From JAICXG01 sp036494545 (GTDB taxonomy: Bacteria > Verrucomicrobiota > Verrucomicrobiia > Chthoniobacterales > UBA10450), in contig DASXOB010000018.1 in NCBI GenBank assembly GCA_036494545.1, forward strand, positions 1 through 64,000: 64,000 nucleotides of DNA, written 5' to 3'. Below, in pieces: positions 41,681 to 50,999 of this stretch. The position numbers and the translations under genes were made by a program. The notes beneath the pieces are model-generated. The model searched no databases and was not told where the DNA came from. It saw only the letters and a program-made list of their open reading frames with translations. Numbering within the stretch: position 1 is the first letter of the stretch; each line of letters begins with the position of its first letter.

Positions 41681-41720
41681 GCCTAACGAGTAAAGCACAA
41701 GACTTTGGATCTCGCTAGGC
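41681..41720. terminator. inverted TCGTTAGGC-type pair between convergent genes
   Basis: GCCTAACGAG (41681-41690) and CTCGCTAGGC (41711-41720) are complementary with one mismatch and a 20-base loop. They lie between the ends of the LuxR gene (plus) and the propeller gene (minus). Likely a bidirectional terminator. Confidence 0.5.
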
Positions 41721-41743
41721 AAGTCCGCTGCGATCGACTCCCG

Positions 41744-43654
41744 TCACTGTAGGTTGTAAGCCTCAACCAACGCTACACCAGTCGTGTTATTTTTCCCAGT
41801 GACGATCGCCGTGTAGTTACCGGCATTCAGGGTTTGCACCATGGCGGACTCCTTGTCGTTCGGCGGTGGAATGGTGGTGGCTTCGATCTCGGCTTTCTGG
41901 GTGTCTTTCCAGTTATCGTTGCTCGCGATGACCGTGCCGTTGCCATCGTGTAACTCGAGCACTGGATCAGCCAGCGCGTTCGCTACGCCGGTTAGACTTG
42001 GCCCAATCGCGCGCACCAGCACATCGGTCGGCGCACCGGTATTGAAGATAATGAAGCCACCGATCATGACGTTGTCACCGGTTTGCACAAGGCCCCGGGT
42101 CGAGATGTTGGCCAGCCTGGCAGTGCCGTCGAGCCCATAGGCCTCGACCAGGCCGACTCCGGTCCCGGTCCCCTTTCCGTGCACAATCGCCGTGTAGCTC
42201 CCGGGGGTAAGTCGCTTCACGATCGCTGACTCCTTTGCGTTCGTTGGCGGAATGGTCGTGGCTTCGATCTCGGACTTCTGCGTGTCCTGCCAGTTGTCAT
42301 TCGTCTGGATGAGAGCGCCGCTGCCATCGTGCAATTCCAAAACCGGATCGACGAGTGCTCCCGCGATCCCGGCATCGCCTAACGATGGCCCGATCGCTCG
42401 CACGAGCACGTTCTTGTCTCCCGTGCCGGTGATAATGAATCCGCCGATGAGAACATTGTCCGCGGTACCGACATTGAGGCGAGTCGAGATATTTGCCAGA
42501 TTCGGCGCCGGAGGCGCGATTTCCCACGAAACCTGACCGGCCGGCGGCGCGAGAAATTGACGCAGGCCGCTCCCGTCGGTGTTCACGACATAGACCGAGT
42601 TAGTATCCGGCACGGCGTAGGCAAGCGGATAACCGCTACTGACGGCCTGCGGTCCAATGTCGAAAATCAACTGCGTCCCATCCGGCGACCAGGCAACGCT
42701 GGTGACGTAAAAGCCAGCCTGGAAATTGAGGATCGCCACGTCGCTCGTCCCATCAAGGCGGACGATACGCAGGGACTCGACAAACGGATCTGGTATGATT
42801 CGCAGGTTCGAGACCGATTGAAACGATCGGACGTAGGCCACCCGCGTCCCATCCGGCGAGAATTTCGGTTGATAATCGTGCTCGCCCCAAAGAAGCACTT
42901 CGCCGGTCCCGATGTTACTCGTCGAGTCAGCACGCGGGAACGTGAGTTGGTGCGCGGCGCCCGCGCCGGTTACCGGTTCGGCGGTAAAGATCGCCGTCGC
43001 CTCGCCCACTCCGCCGCCGCTGATCAATGGCGCGTCCCATTTGATTGGCGCCACCAGCAAGTCCGCATTCACCGGCGACCAATCGACGCCTTCGCCGCCA
43101 TGATGAATGCCATCGAGGAAGGGATCGGCATGCACCAAGGCTAGCGAGCCGGCCGAGCCGTCACTCGGAAAAATTTGGAGAATGGGGGTGCCGGTCTCGC
43201 TCGCACCGCCTCCACCCGAGCGGTAATAGGAATTTACTGCGACCTTCGTTCCGTCAGGGGAGAATGCTTTATAGAAGGCATAGACATATGTGTAAGTGTT
43301 GTCGCCGTTAACGTTATCGAGAAAATTACTGGCATTATGGAATTCGCCTGTCGCCCGGTTAACGGTAAAAACATTCCGACTAAGCTGACTCGGCCGCGCC
43401 GGATCCACCGCCGAAACGGCGAACTGGAGCCCGTCCGGTGACGCGACCGGACCAATCACATCAGGAAAGGGAACGTTAACCGCCGTGTCCCCGGTGCCGT
43501 CTGCATTAATTTGCCGCAACTGGCCAACCTGCTGTGCCCCGGTGCCGACAGGCTTAACGTAAAGTATCTGTGCCTGAGTTGATAGCGCGGTGACGATAAC
43601 TGCGAAAATGGCCAGTAATCTGCGAGGACAATAACGAGGGATCGAATTTAACAT
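41744..43654 (-). CDS. secreted TolB-like propeller protein with two C-terminal verrucomicrobial repeat domains (paralogue)
   Basis: A 636-residue paralogue of 38714-40654 with the same order: signal peptide (LLAIFAVIVTALSTQA), about 360 residues of PD40 propeller (LRQINADGTGD, FSPDGTRVAYVR, WSPDGTQLIFDIG), then two C-terminal repeat domains of about 120 residues ending VALVEAYNLQ. The two genes are nearly identical in the final domain and more divergent in the propeller. This points to selection or gene conversion on the tail, or diversification of the ligand-binding part. It is likely surface exposed. One GCCTAACGA lies at about 42378. Confidence 0.85.
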   Translation of the reverse strand: MLNSIPRYCPRRLLAIFAVIVTALSTQAQILYVKPVGTGAQQVGQLRQINADGTGDTAVNVPFPDVIGPVASPDGLQFAVSAVDPARPSQLSRNVFTVNRATGEFHNASNFLDNVNGDNTYTYVYAFYKAFSPDGTKVAVNSYYRSGGGGASETGTPILQIFPSDGSAGSLALVHADPFLDGIHHGGEGVDWSPVNADLLVAPIKWDAPLISGGGVGEATAIFTAEPVTGAGAAHQLTFPRADSTSNIGTGEVLLWGEHDYQPKFSPDGTRVAYVRSFQSVSNLRIIPDPFVESLRIVRLDGTSDVAILNFQAGFYVTSVAWSPDGTQLIFDIGPQAVSSGYPLAYAVPDTNSVYVVNTDGSGLRQFLAPPAGQVSWEIAPPAPNLANISTRLNVGTADNVLIGGFIITGTGDKNVLVRAIGPSLGDAGIAGALVDPVLELHDGSGALIQTNDNWQDTQKSEIEATTIPPTNAKESAIVKRLTPGSYTAIVHGKGTGTGVGLVEAYGLDGTARLANISTRGLVQTGDNVMIGGFIIFNTGAPTDVLVRAIGPSLTGVANALADPVLELHDGNGTVIASNDNWKDTQKAEIEATTIPPPNDKESAMVQTLNAGNYTAIVTGKNNTTGVALVEAYNLQ

Positions 43655-43719
43655 GGGATTGGCGAAATTTGCTCCGATCCCTTGCTATCAAATTCCGATG
43701 AGAAAGGACAGCGCTAAAT

Positions 43720-44298
43720 CTAGCCGTGCTGAAGCGGCAACACCTGCCAAAGACCAAACAAGAGACTGAGAAGAAGGCCAATCCCGCAGGCTACGATCCC
43801 GATGATCTGCGCTACCATTCGCCCAAGATAAGGTCGCGAGAGCATGATCCGGCTGCGCGACAAATCGGCGCCCGCTTGCAGGCCAAGGACGCGCACAAGA
43901 TAAACCCCGGGCCGCGCCATCTCGATGCGCCCAATCGGAACCCGCATGGTTGTTACTCCATAGACCGCACCTTGCGCGCGAAGAAAGTTGTAACTTAGGC
44001 TCGTAACTCTGCCCGTCGCCCTTTCGACGACTTGAAACTCAAGGTCGCGAAAACCAGACCCAAGACGCGGCACCTCTACGATGAGAAGAAGCGGTTGCGC
44101 TTCTTTTAATTCAAACTCCTGCTCTTTAACGAACGGCCCCGTGCCTACTATCTGTCGGCGGTTGCTCCGGACGAGAGACGTTATAACTGTGATGAGCAAG
44201 AAACCGAAAACAACAAAACCACTGCTCGCTGTGATCAGCAACGGCCAGGACTTAACGTCCAGGGCAACAATGTCGAAGCCTTGGAAATAGCTAGCCAT
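43720..44298 (-). CDS. two-pass membrane protein with extracytoplasmic or cytosolic beta domain
   Basis: A 192-residue protein: membrane helix near 18-42 (PLLITASSGFVVFGFLLITVI), a beta-rich domain of about 110 residues (ELKEAQPLLLIVEVPRLGSG ... VRVLGLQ), and a C-terminal helix (IGIVACGIGLLLSLLFGLW). No family is recognised. It is monocistronic between the propeller gene and gdhA. Confidence 0.6.
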   Translation of the reverse strand: MASYFQGFDIVALDVKSWPLLITASSGFVVFGFLLITVITSLVRSNRRQIVGTGPFVKEQEFELKEAQPLLLIVEVPRLGSGFRDLEFQVVERATGRVTSLSYNFLRAQGAVYGVTTMRVPIGRIEMARPGVYLVRVLGLQAGADLSRSRIMLSRPYLGRMVAQIIGIVACGIGLLLSLLFGLWQVLPLQHG

Positions 44299-44390
44299 GT
44301 CTGTCTACATGCAAATCCTATCTGCGAGCGGCAAGCACCACTTGCCTAACGAGTTCGGTCCGACTGTCTGACTGCAATTGCCCGTGCGCC

Positions 44391-45653
44391 TTACGGGAAC
44401 AAACCCCGGGTGTGCTTGGCCTTCATGACGCGTTCGACGCCAATGGCCATCGCGGCGGTACGGTGAGAGATCTTGTCCTTGCGTGCGCGCCTGATCACAT
44501 GGGTGAAGGAATGCTCCATGATACGAAAGAGCTTGTCGGTCACTTCGGTCTCACTCCACATGAAGGCCTGCAAACCCTGCACCCATTCGAAGTAGGAAAC
44601 GATCACGCCACCGGCGTTACATAAGATATCGGGAATGACGAAGACTTCGTCCCAGCGTTTATCGAGCATCTTATCAGCTTCTGGCGATGTAGGTCCGTTG
44701 GCGCCTTCGGCCAGGATGCGGCATTTGATTTTGTCCGCGTTCTTCTCGTTGATGACGCGATCGATTGCACACGGCGCGAGAATGTCGCAGGGCAATTCAA
44801 GGAGTTCGTTAGGATCGACTCGATCACCTTCGTCAAAGGCGCGCAGATGGCCTTTCTTCGCCACATGCTGCTCGGCGGACTTCACATCGATCCCTTTCGG
44901 ATTGTAAATCGCCGAAGTGTGATCGCTGATGCCAACCACTTTCACTCCGCTCTTTAAGGCTAACGAAAGCGCCGCGACCGATCCAACGTTACCAAAGCCC
45001 TGGATGACGGCGGTCGATTTTTCCGGGTCCATCTTCAGCATGTCCATCGCACGCTCGATGAGATAAACGACGCCGCGTCCCGTGGCTTCGCGCCGTCCTT
45101 CGGTGCCGCCGATCGAGACAGGTTTCCCGGTGACAATCTCATTCACGGCATATCCCTGATGCATCGAATAGGTATCCATGAACCAGGCCATCACCTGTTC
45201 GTTAGTCCCCATGTCGGGACCCATGATGTCGGTCTTCGGTCCGACGAAGGGAATCATCTCCTGCATGTATCGGCGCGACACGCCTTCCAACTCGCGCCGG
45301 GAAAGCTTGGTCACGTCGCAAGCCACGCCGCCTTTTGCGCCGCCGTAGGGCAAATTATTGAGCGCGCATTTCCAGCTCATCCACATGGCAAGCGCGGCCG
45401 TTTCACCCATGGAAAGGTTGGGCGCGAAACGCGTCCCGCCTTTGGTCGGCCCGAGGGTCAGATGATGTTGTACGCGATAGCCTTGGAAAGTCTTGGTGCT
45501 GCCATCGTCCATGTGCACTGGCAAAGTGACGGCCATGGAGCGTTTCGGGAACATGAGGCGGTCGCGATTGTTCTTGTCGATGTCGAGATAATCGGCGATC
45601 ACCCCGAATTGATCGCAGGCCATTTTGAAGACTTCGTCGTCGTAGATATGCAT
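44391..45653 (-). CDS. gdhA: Glu/Leu/Phe/Val family dehydrogenase (glutamate dehydrogenase)
   Basis: A 420-residue protein with the catalytic block PYGGAKGGVACDV (active-site Lys) and the substrate region GGTRFAPNLSMGETAALAMW. The Rossmann motif is GFGNVGSVAA, and the late block is PDILCNAGGVIVSYFEWVQG. This is the hexameric, archaeal/Firmicute-like GDH type that interconverts glutamate and 2-oxoglutarate. Cofactor preference cannot be read safely. It is divergent from the PLP enzyme at 45838 across a 184-bp promoter region. Confidence 0.95.
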   Translation of the reverse strand: MHIYDDEVFKMACDQFGVIADYLDIDKNNRDRLMFPKRSMAVTLPVHMDDGSTKTFQGYRVQHHLTLGPTKGGTRFAPNLSMGETAALAMWMSWKCALNNLPYGGAKGGVACDVTKLSRRELEGVSRRYMQEMIPFVGPKTDIMGPDMGTNEQVMAWFMDTYSMHQGYAVNEIVTGKPVSIGGTEGRREATGRGVVYLIERAMDMLKMDPEKSTAVIQGFGNVGSVAALSLALKSGVKVVGISDHTSAIYNPKGIDVKSAEQHVAKKGHLRAFDEGDRVDPNELLELPCDILAPCAIDRVINEKNADKIKCRILAEGANGPTSPEADKMLDKRWDEVFVIPDILCNAGGVIVSYFEWVQGLQAFMWSETEVTDKLFRIMEHSFTHVIRRARKDKISHRTAAMAIGVERVMKAKHTRGLFP

Positions 45654-45837
45654 ATGAGGCAGGGCCGGGAAATTATAACGAACCGGCCGTTAGTGCAGGT
45701 GGTTTTTCCGCTGGAGCGAGGATGGCGTCAAATCCAAAACGCGAGAGACCTGCGCTCCAGATGCCGCACGTCGACTAACGCCGGCACCTTTCGCCGATTG
45801 GCACTCATGAATTCGCTGTTCTACTCTTCGCCAAATC

Positions 45838-46977
45838 ATGTCCGAGCCTGACTTCTCCAAATGGCATCCCGAGACCATCGCCGTCCACGCCGGACGCAAG
45901 GTAGATTCGGCCACCGGCGCGGTCGCTGCCCCGATCCATCTCTCAACCACCTTTGAACGCGCGACCGATGGTTCGTTCCCGAGCGGATTCGACTACGCCC
46001 GGAGCAATAATCCAAATCGCGCCACGCTCGAAAAAGCTCTCGCGCTTCTCGAGGGCGGCACAGTCGCGGCGGCTTTCGCTTCCGGGAGCGCGGCTGCGAG
46101 CGCGGTCTTTCAGAGTCTCTCGCCTAACGATCACGTTCTTGCTCCGCTCGAGGCTTACCATGGCATTCTGCGTTTGCTCCGCAGCCAATTCCAACGCTGG
46201 AATCTGGCGGTCGATTTTGTCGACATGACCGATCTGAATCTCGTTAGGCGAGCGATGCGGCCCACAACCAAAATCGTTTGGGCCGAGACGCCCTCCAATC
46301 CCACCCTGAAGCTAACCGATCTTGCCGCTGTCGCCCAAATTGCGCACGCCGGCGGGGCCTTGTTCGCCTGCGACAACACCTGGACGCCATTGATTCAGCA
46401 GCCATTCGCACTTGGCGCCGATCTGGTCATGCATTCCACGACCAAGTATTTCGGCGGTCACAGCGACGTCCTGAGCGGCGCGTTGATCGCTCGCGAAGAC
46501 AACGAATTCTTTCAACGCATTCGCGAAGTGCAGAAGTTGGCCGGCGCAATCCCCGGGCCTTTCGATTGCTGGCTGGTGCATCGCGGAATGCATACCCTGC
46601 CCTGGCGGATGCGCGCGCATTGTGAAAACGCCCAGCGCGTGGCGCAATTTCTCGAGCCGCATCCACGAGTGACGCGCGTGCATTATCCCGGCTTGAAATC
46701 GCATCCGCAGCACGAGCTGGCGCGACGGCAGATGAGTTCGTTTGGCGGCATGCTTTCGATTGAGTTAAGAGGCGATCGCGCTGCCGCGATGCAATTGCCT
46801 AACGAACTCAGGATTTTTACCCGCGCCACCAGCCTCGGCGGGGTCGAGAGCCTGATCGAACATCGTCATTCGATCGAAGGTTCGGATACGCTCACGCCTG
46901 AGACGCTTCTGCGAATTTCGATCGGCCTGGAGCATCCTGATGACTTGATCGCCGATCTCGCACAAGCTCTCGCCTAA
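45838..46977 (+). CDS. Cys/Met metabolism PLP enzyme (cystathionine gamma-synthase/lyase type)
   Basis: A 379-residue fold-type I PLP enzyme. TIAVHAGRKVDSATGAVAAP and STTFERATDGSFPSGFDYAR start it, then FASGSAAASAVFQSL, DNTWTPLIQQPFALGADLV and the PLP lysine in HSTTKYFGGHSDV, with SLGGVESLIEHRHSIE late. It could be a cystathionine gamma-synthase, a beta/gamma lyase or an O-acetylhomoserine sulfhydrylase; sequence reading does not decide. Four GCCTAACGA/TCGTTAGGC motifs lie in or at the end of it, and the stop TAA is within one of them. Confidence 0.9.
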   Translation: MSEPDFSKWHPETIAVHAGRKVDSATGAVAAPIHLSTTFERATDGSFPSGFDYARSNNPNRATLEKALALLEGGTVAAAFASGSAAASAVFQSLSPNDHVLAPLEAYHGILRLLRSQFQRWNLAVDFVDMTDLNLVRRAMRPTTKIVWAETPSNPTLKLTDLAAVAQIAHAGGALFACDNTWTPLIQQPFALGADLVMHSTTKYFGGHSDVLSGALIAREDNEFFQRIREVQKLAGAIPGPFDCWLVHRGMHTLPWRMRAHCENAQRVAQFLEPHPRVTRVHYPGLKSHPQHELARRQMSSFGGMLSIELRGDRAAAMQLPNELRIFTRATSLGGVESLIEHRHSIEGSDTLTPETLLRISIGLEHPDDLIADLAQALA

Positions 46978-47011
46978 CGACTTTCCGCGGGCGAATCGAC
47001 AGTCGCTAGGC
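46972..47011. terminator. inverted TCGTTAGGC-type pair between convergent genes
   Basis: GCCTAACGACT (46972-46982) and AGTCGCTAGGC (47001-47011) are 11-base arms with one mismatch and an 18-base loop. They overlap the stop codon of the PLP enzyme and precede the end of murJ on the other strand. Probably a bidirectional terminator. Confidence 0.55.
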
Positions 47012-47031
47012 GCAAGAAAGATCGCTGGGTG

Positions 47032-48645
47032 CTATCTTCCCAGCCGACGCCTGACGACCATCACGACGTCGTGTACCTCGGCGACGCGCAGCAGATAGGT
47101 CGTGCCGAAAAAGGCTCCCGCTCCCAGCGCGATGGTTACGATCAATCCACCGATCAACCACAGCTCACTGCCTCGCCTTTCCCCGGCAAACAGGAAGTGC
47201 TCCGCGAGCAGGCAAATCCCGGCGAGCAGCGCGCCGGCAATCGCAATCTTGCCTAGCGACGCCAGGAGCGCGCCCGTTTCGAGGCGTCCGGTGTGCCGGC
47301 GCATCATGGCATAGAGAAGCAGAAAATTCGTCATCGCCACCAGACTGGTCGAGAGCGCGAGCCCGCGGTGACCAAGCCCGAGATGAAAAGTGAAAAGCCA
47401 GTTGAGCCCGAAATTGACTCCGATGGAAATGAGACTAACGACCATCGGGAGGTGCCGCTTGTCGAGCGCGTAGAAAGCGGGCGCGAGCACTTTCACGCCC
47501 GCGTATCCGGCCAGTCCGATCGAATAGAAACGCAAAGCCGCCGCTGTCTGCAGGGTCGAATTCACGCTGAACCGGCCGTGTTGATAAATCACCGCAATGA
47601 TCGGTTCGGCCAAAATCATGAGACCGATCGCGGACGGAATGGTGAGGAGCATAACGAGCCGCATGGAATGGGCGAGCGCGCCGCGAAACTCGCTCGTGTT
47701 ACCGAGCGCCGCGCTGCGCGAAACGAGCGGCAAAGTCACGGTCGCGACGGCCACACCAAAGACGCCGAGGGGCAGTTGCATGAGACGAAACGCGATGTTG
47801 AGCCAGCTGATGGGCCCGTTGCCTAACGACGACGCGAAGCCGCTGTTCACGGCCACGTTTACCTGCACCGCGCTGGCCGCGATCGTCGCCGGCGCCATGA
47901 GCGCGAGAATCGTGCGCACGCCCGGATCGCGCCAGTTGAAGTCGAAACGAAATCGAAAACCAACCCGCGATGCCGCGGGAAACTGGACGACCAGTTGGAG
48001 GAATCCCCCGAGGAGCGTGCCAATCGCCAGCCCCATCAGCCCACGTTCGCCGAAATGCGGATGCCGCCAGTTCGTTTGCGGATCGAGCCAGTAACAGAGC
48101 GCGACGCCGCCGATGATCGAGCCTAGATTGAAAAAGCTCGAAGCCATCGCCGGCACGCCGAAGACATTCTTCGCGTTCAGCATTCCCATCACGAGCGCGG
48201 CCAGCGATACGAGGAGGATAAACGGGAACATAATCCGCGTGAGTTGGATCGTTAGGGCCGCTTTCTCCGCTGGAAATCCGGGAGCGAGAATGGTGATGAC
48301 CGCAGGCGCAAAGAGGATCCCGAGGAGCGTGATCGCGCTCATGAAAACGAGCGTGAGAGTCGCGACCTTGCTCGCCAGCCGCCAGGCCGATTGATCGCCC
48401 TCAGTCGCGATCCGGCGCGAGAAAGTGGTGACAAAAGCAGTCGAGAGCGCGCCTTCGGCAAAAAGATCGCGCAACATATTGGGCGCGCGGAAAGCGGTCA
48501 GATACGCGTCCATGTTGCGCGACGCACCAAACAGTCCAGCGATCACCGTCTCGCGAATGAGCCCGAGGACGCGACTGCAAAGCACAGCCAGCCCGACGAC
48601 AGTGGTCGCCTTGGTGCTGACGCGCTTCTCTTCCGGCTCCGACAT
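47032..48645 (-). CDS. murJ: lipid II flippase MurJ
   Basis: A 537-residue protein of about 14 membrane helices in the MOP/MVF family. The N-terminal signature is TTVVGLAVLCSRVLGLIRET, followed by GLFGASRNMDAYLTAFRAPN and MLRDLFAEGALSTAFV, with charged residues in the central cavity. It flips lipid II for peptidoglycan synthesis. The ATG at 48645 (MSEPEEKR) is chosen over a TTG two codons earlier. The first 30 codons and the upstream region are duplicated at 52870-53040. Confidence 0.95.
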   Translation of the reverse strand: MSEPEEKRVSTKATTVVGLAVLCSRVLGLIRETVIAGLFGASRNMDAYLTAFRAPNMLRDLFAEGALSTAFVTTFSRRIATEGDQSAWRLASKVATLTLVFMSAITLLGILFAPAVITILAPGFPAEKAALTIQLTRIMFPFILLVSLAALVMGMLNAKNVFGVPAMASSFFNLGSIIGGVALCYWLDPQTNWRHPHFGERGLMGLAIGTLLGGFLQLVVQFPAASRVGFRFRFDFNWRDPGVRTILALMAPATIAASAVQVNVAVNSGFASSLGNGPISWLNIAFRLMQLPLGVFGVAVATVTLPLVSRSAALGNTSEFRGALAHSMRLVMLLTIPSAIGLMILAEPIIAVIYQHGRFSVNSTLQTAAALRFYSIGLAGYAGVKVLAPAFYALDKRHLPMVVSLISIGVNFGLNWLFTFHLGLGHRGLALSTSLVAMTNFLLLYAMMRRHTGRLETGALLASLGKIAIAGALLAGICLLAEHFLFAGERRGSELWLIGGLIVTIALGAGAFFGTTYLLRVAEVHDVVMVVRRRLGR

Positions 48646-48912
48646 GGGCAAGAAAGAACAGCAGGTCGCGAGGATTACGCAAGCCCGCAGCCAGCCGCCT
48701 AACAGGAACGCTGGGCAGCGCCTTCGTTTTTTGGCACAGGATTAACAGTTTTTTTGCATTGTGACGGGGAACGCAAGGCATCGCCTGCGCACGAGAACCA
48801 GTCCAGACCAACAAGTCGAAGCCAGACCCGACGGCTTTAAGGGAAAAAAGGCCAACAACCGCGAAGCCCTTGACGGTGGACTACCGCGGGTGACCAGACG
48901 AACCTGCGAAAT

Positions 48913-49305
48913 ATGCAAAAGAGGCTTGATATCCTGCAAGGTAAGAGATGGCTAATCATTATCGCTGGAGTAGGACTTGGACTGGTGCTCATTGGCGGCC
49001 CGGCCCGGGTCGCTCAGACAGCGCCTGAGGTAACGCTCATCGCTATCGTTCAGAATCAGCAATGCGCGAGCAGCGAGTTCGTTAACGTAGCCTTGACCGC
49101 GACGTTGTCACCGCAGCAGCGCAACGTCCGCTATAGCTGGGACTTCAATAATGATGGGATCTTCGACACCGCTCCGAGCCGTAATCCCAGCGTAACTCAT
49201 TTCTATCCCGATGGGACAAACCAGGTCGCCACGGTAAAAGTCACCAAGGAAACGAAGAGCCTGACCGCCTCGGTCGACTTCGATGCGCTTCAGTGCGCCA
49301 ACTAA
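48913..49305 (+). CDS. small secreted PKD-like protein (copy 1)
   Basis: A 130-residue protein. A cytoplasmic start of about 12 residues is followed by a signal or anchor helix (WLIIIAGVGLGLVLIGG), then one immunoglobulin-like PKD-type domain (VALTATLSPQQRNVRYSWDF, NNDGIFDTAPSRNPSVTHFY). It has two cysteines, one at each end of the domain. YSWDFNNDG is the typical PKD WDFGDG-like turn. Divergent from murJ. An intact paralogue lies at 51000 and a truncated one at 53205. Confidence 0.7.
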   Translation: MQKRLDILQGKRWLIIIAGVGLGLVLIGGPARVAQTAPEVTLIAIVQNQQCASSEFVNVALTATLSPQQRNVRYSWDFNNDGIFDTAPSRNPSVTHFYPDGTNQVATVKVTKETKSLTASVDFDALQCAN

Positions 49306-49587
49306 TTGACTACTGTGGTTCGATCGAGCCGGGTGCCATCACTTACCCTGGCCCATGCGGAGTTCACCGCCGCCCGACAATCAGTCAGCATTGCCGCTAT
49401 CATAAACAGCGCCCACTCGTGATTCCTGTTTTTTAGTTTTCAAATTTCCTTTTTTTGCCTTTCACTATCACCGGCGCGACCGGCGTGGGCGCAGGCATGT
49501 TGTCCGAAGCTGGGTGATAACTTACTGTCGATATCAGAGCGGCCGCCGGTAACGCTCATCTTCCTGTGTGTTCAACAGTCTTGTGCT
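49306..49587. other. intergenic stretch without recognisable gene
   Basis: Near 300 bp between the first PKD-like gene and the PIG-L-like remnant. No recognisable gene or RNA. Confidence 0.35.
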
Positions 49588-49857
49588 GTGGATGGCCAGT
49601 GTGGGAATGATCAGATAGACCTGGAGAAACTCTTCACGAGCACGGATCCTCACGCCCAAATCAAATCAGATTTTGATCAGCCCAGTTATACAAGGCAACA
49701 GCTCATCAGCCAATTGGTGAGTATTTTACAATGCTATCAACCCGACGTAGTGCGGACACAGGATCACGGGAATGGTCATATCGTCGACTACGGTTCGGCT
49801 ACGACAATTGGGTCTGCCTCAAACGGTCAAACATACCCCAGCCTACCATTAACATAA
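49588..49857 (+). pseudogene. remnant of a PIG-L family deacetylase gene
   Basis: The frame contains DQPSYTRQQLISQLVSILQC then YQPDVVRTQDHGNGHIVDYG. This matches the PIG-L/LmbE block YTREELI..L......PD.VRTQD......DYGDHSDH up to the metal-binding HSDH, which is lost. Neither the N-terminal metal motif (HPDD) nor a proper start is present. Frames to about 50045 may hold further scrambled pieces. It is a decayed gene, perhaps once part of a secreted or sugar-modifying protein. Confidence 0.5.
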
Positions 49858-50045
49858 CTTCTACTGCCCGAATTCCGCGAAGTGGCCAAGTCCCAATAAT
49901 CGTAGATGGAGGTCCTACCGTTGTTACTTATGAGTGCGGGTGCAACGTCAAGCGCGGCGATTTACTGGGGGGCGACGTGATGTGCTTCCCGTCAGCCGCG
50001 TCCCGGCCTATGAGCAGTATCTTTCACGAAAACCCGTCCCTGCCG

Positions 50046-50756
50046 TCAATTCGACTTCGGCATGCGTTGCGTGCGCCAGGCTTCCAAGCCTTGTGCTCCC
50101 AAAGCCAGTAGGCCGAGGGAACCGGGAACCGAGTTTGCATTGGCCGGTTGAAGAGAGTGCGTTTGCCCAGTCAAGATAGCGTCGCCCACATCGCCCCAGG
50201 CGTAATCTTTAATTAGATCATGAATGTGATGGTGGTTATCGTCTCTCGTTTGTATTCGCGCCCAGCCGTATTGCAGGCCGTTACCGGTGCTGAATCGGAA
50301 ACCAACAAAACCTCGGAGCCGTTCAAACTCGGGTGGTGAAAATTGGCCATCCGACCAATCGCTAATTAAGACGCCCCAAGGAGGGTTGCCGGCGACAGAC
50401 GAAAACTTGCCGGCAGAGACAGCCTCTCCCGAAGGCAGATTGGATAGGAAGGGGATACCGAAACCATAAGAGCGTCCGCGGGCGGACCCGGAGGTTGCCC
50501 CTTTGATTAAGAATTCGAACCATTGGACGAAGGTGCTTCCCCGGAAAATGTTTTTGAAGACAAGAGATGCGCCGTTGCTGAGTGGAAGACTGGCCTGAGC
50601 GTTACCGGTAAGTTTGATAAACACATTGCCAGAGTAATGGATCTCGGCCTCCGCACTTGAGGAAAGGCCGAATGCGCCCGCGACGCCAGCGGTGGCGTAC
50701 GCAAGCCATCTTGTCTCCGAGAGAGCAATCGACTTAATTTGGCGAATCGCTTTCAT
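50046..50756 (-). CDS. secreted protein with degenerate PEP-CTERM-like tail
   Basis: A 236-residue exported protein: signal region RWLAYATAGVAGAFGLSSSA, a beta-rich body (IHYSGNVFIKLTGNAQASLP ... GFVGFRFSTGNGLQYGWARI), and the tail NSVPGSLGLLALGAQGLEAW followed by RTQR. The tail copies the verrucomicrobial PEP-CTERM pattern (VPEPGSLGLLALGAAGLLAWRRRR) but lacks the central EP. It may be a diverged exosortase substrate or have lost sorting. The body resembles the domain found in other PEP-CTERM proteins with a GWARIQ block. Confidence 0.7.
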   Translation of the reverse strand: MKAIRQIKSIALSETRWLAYATAGVAGAFGLSSSAEAEIHYSGNVFIKLTGNAQASLPLSNGASLVFKNIFRGSTFVQWFEFLIKGATSGSARGRSYGFGIPFLSNLPSGEAVSAGKFSSVAGNPPWGVLISDWSDGQFSPPEFERLRGFVGFRFSTGNGLQYGWARIQTRDDNHHHIHDLIKDYAWGDVGDAILTGQTHSLQPANANSVPGSLGLLALGAQGLEAWRTQRMPKSN

Positions 50757-50999
50757 AAATCGAGACTACAAAGATCAGGAATGGCGGGTCAATTCCAAAT
50801 ATTCCACGACACAGTGCTTTGTAGTTCAGCGTGCGAACGTCAGTTCTCGCTGATTGGCTCGCGCCGCCCTGGCTGAGCTTCGGCCTGGAGTCGATCTCCT
50901 TGGCTAAGTTTTACTCCCAGTCGTCAGGTCCTTAAAGGTAACAACTGCGTAACCTTTCGCGGAAGGCTAGCCGGGGGCCGGTACGCGAACCTGCGGCAT
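50757..50999. other. intergenic upstream region of the second PKD-like gene
   Basis: No gene is seen. The last 15 bases (GCGAACCTGCGGCAT) match those upstream of the other two copies (48899-48912, 53191-53204), so the duplicated unit includes the leader region. Confidence 0.45.
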
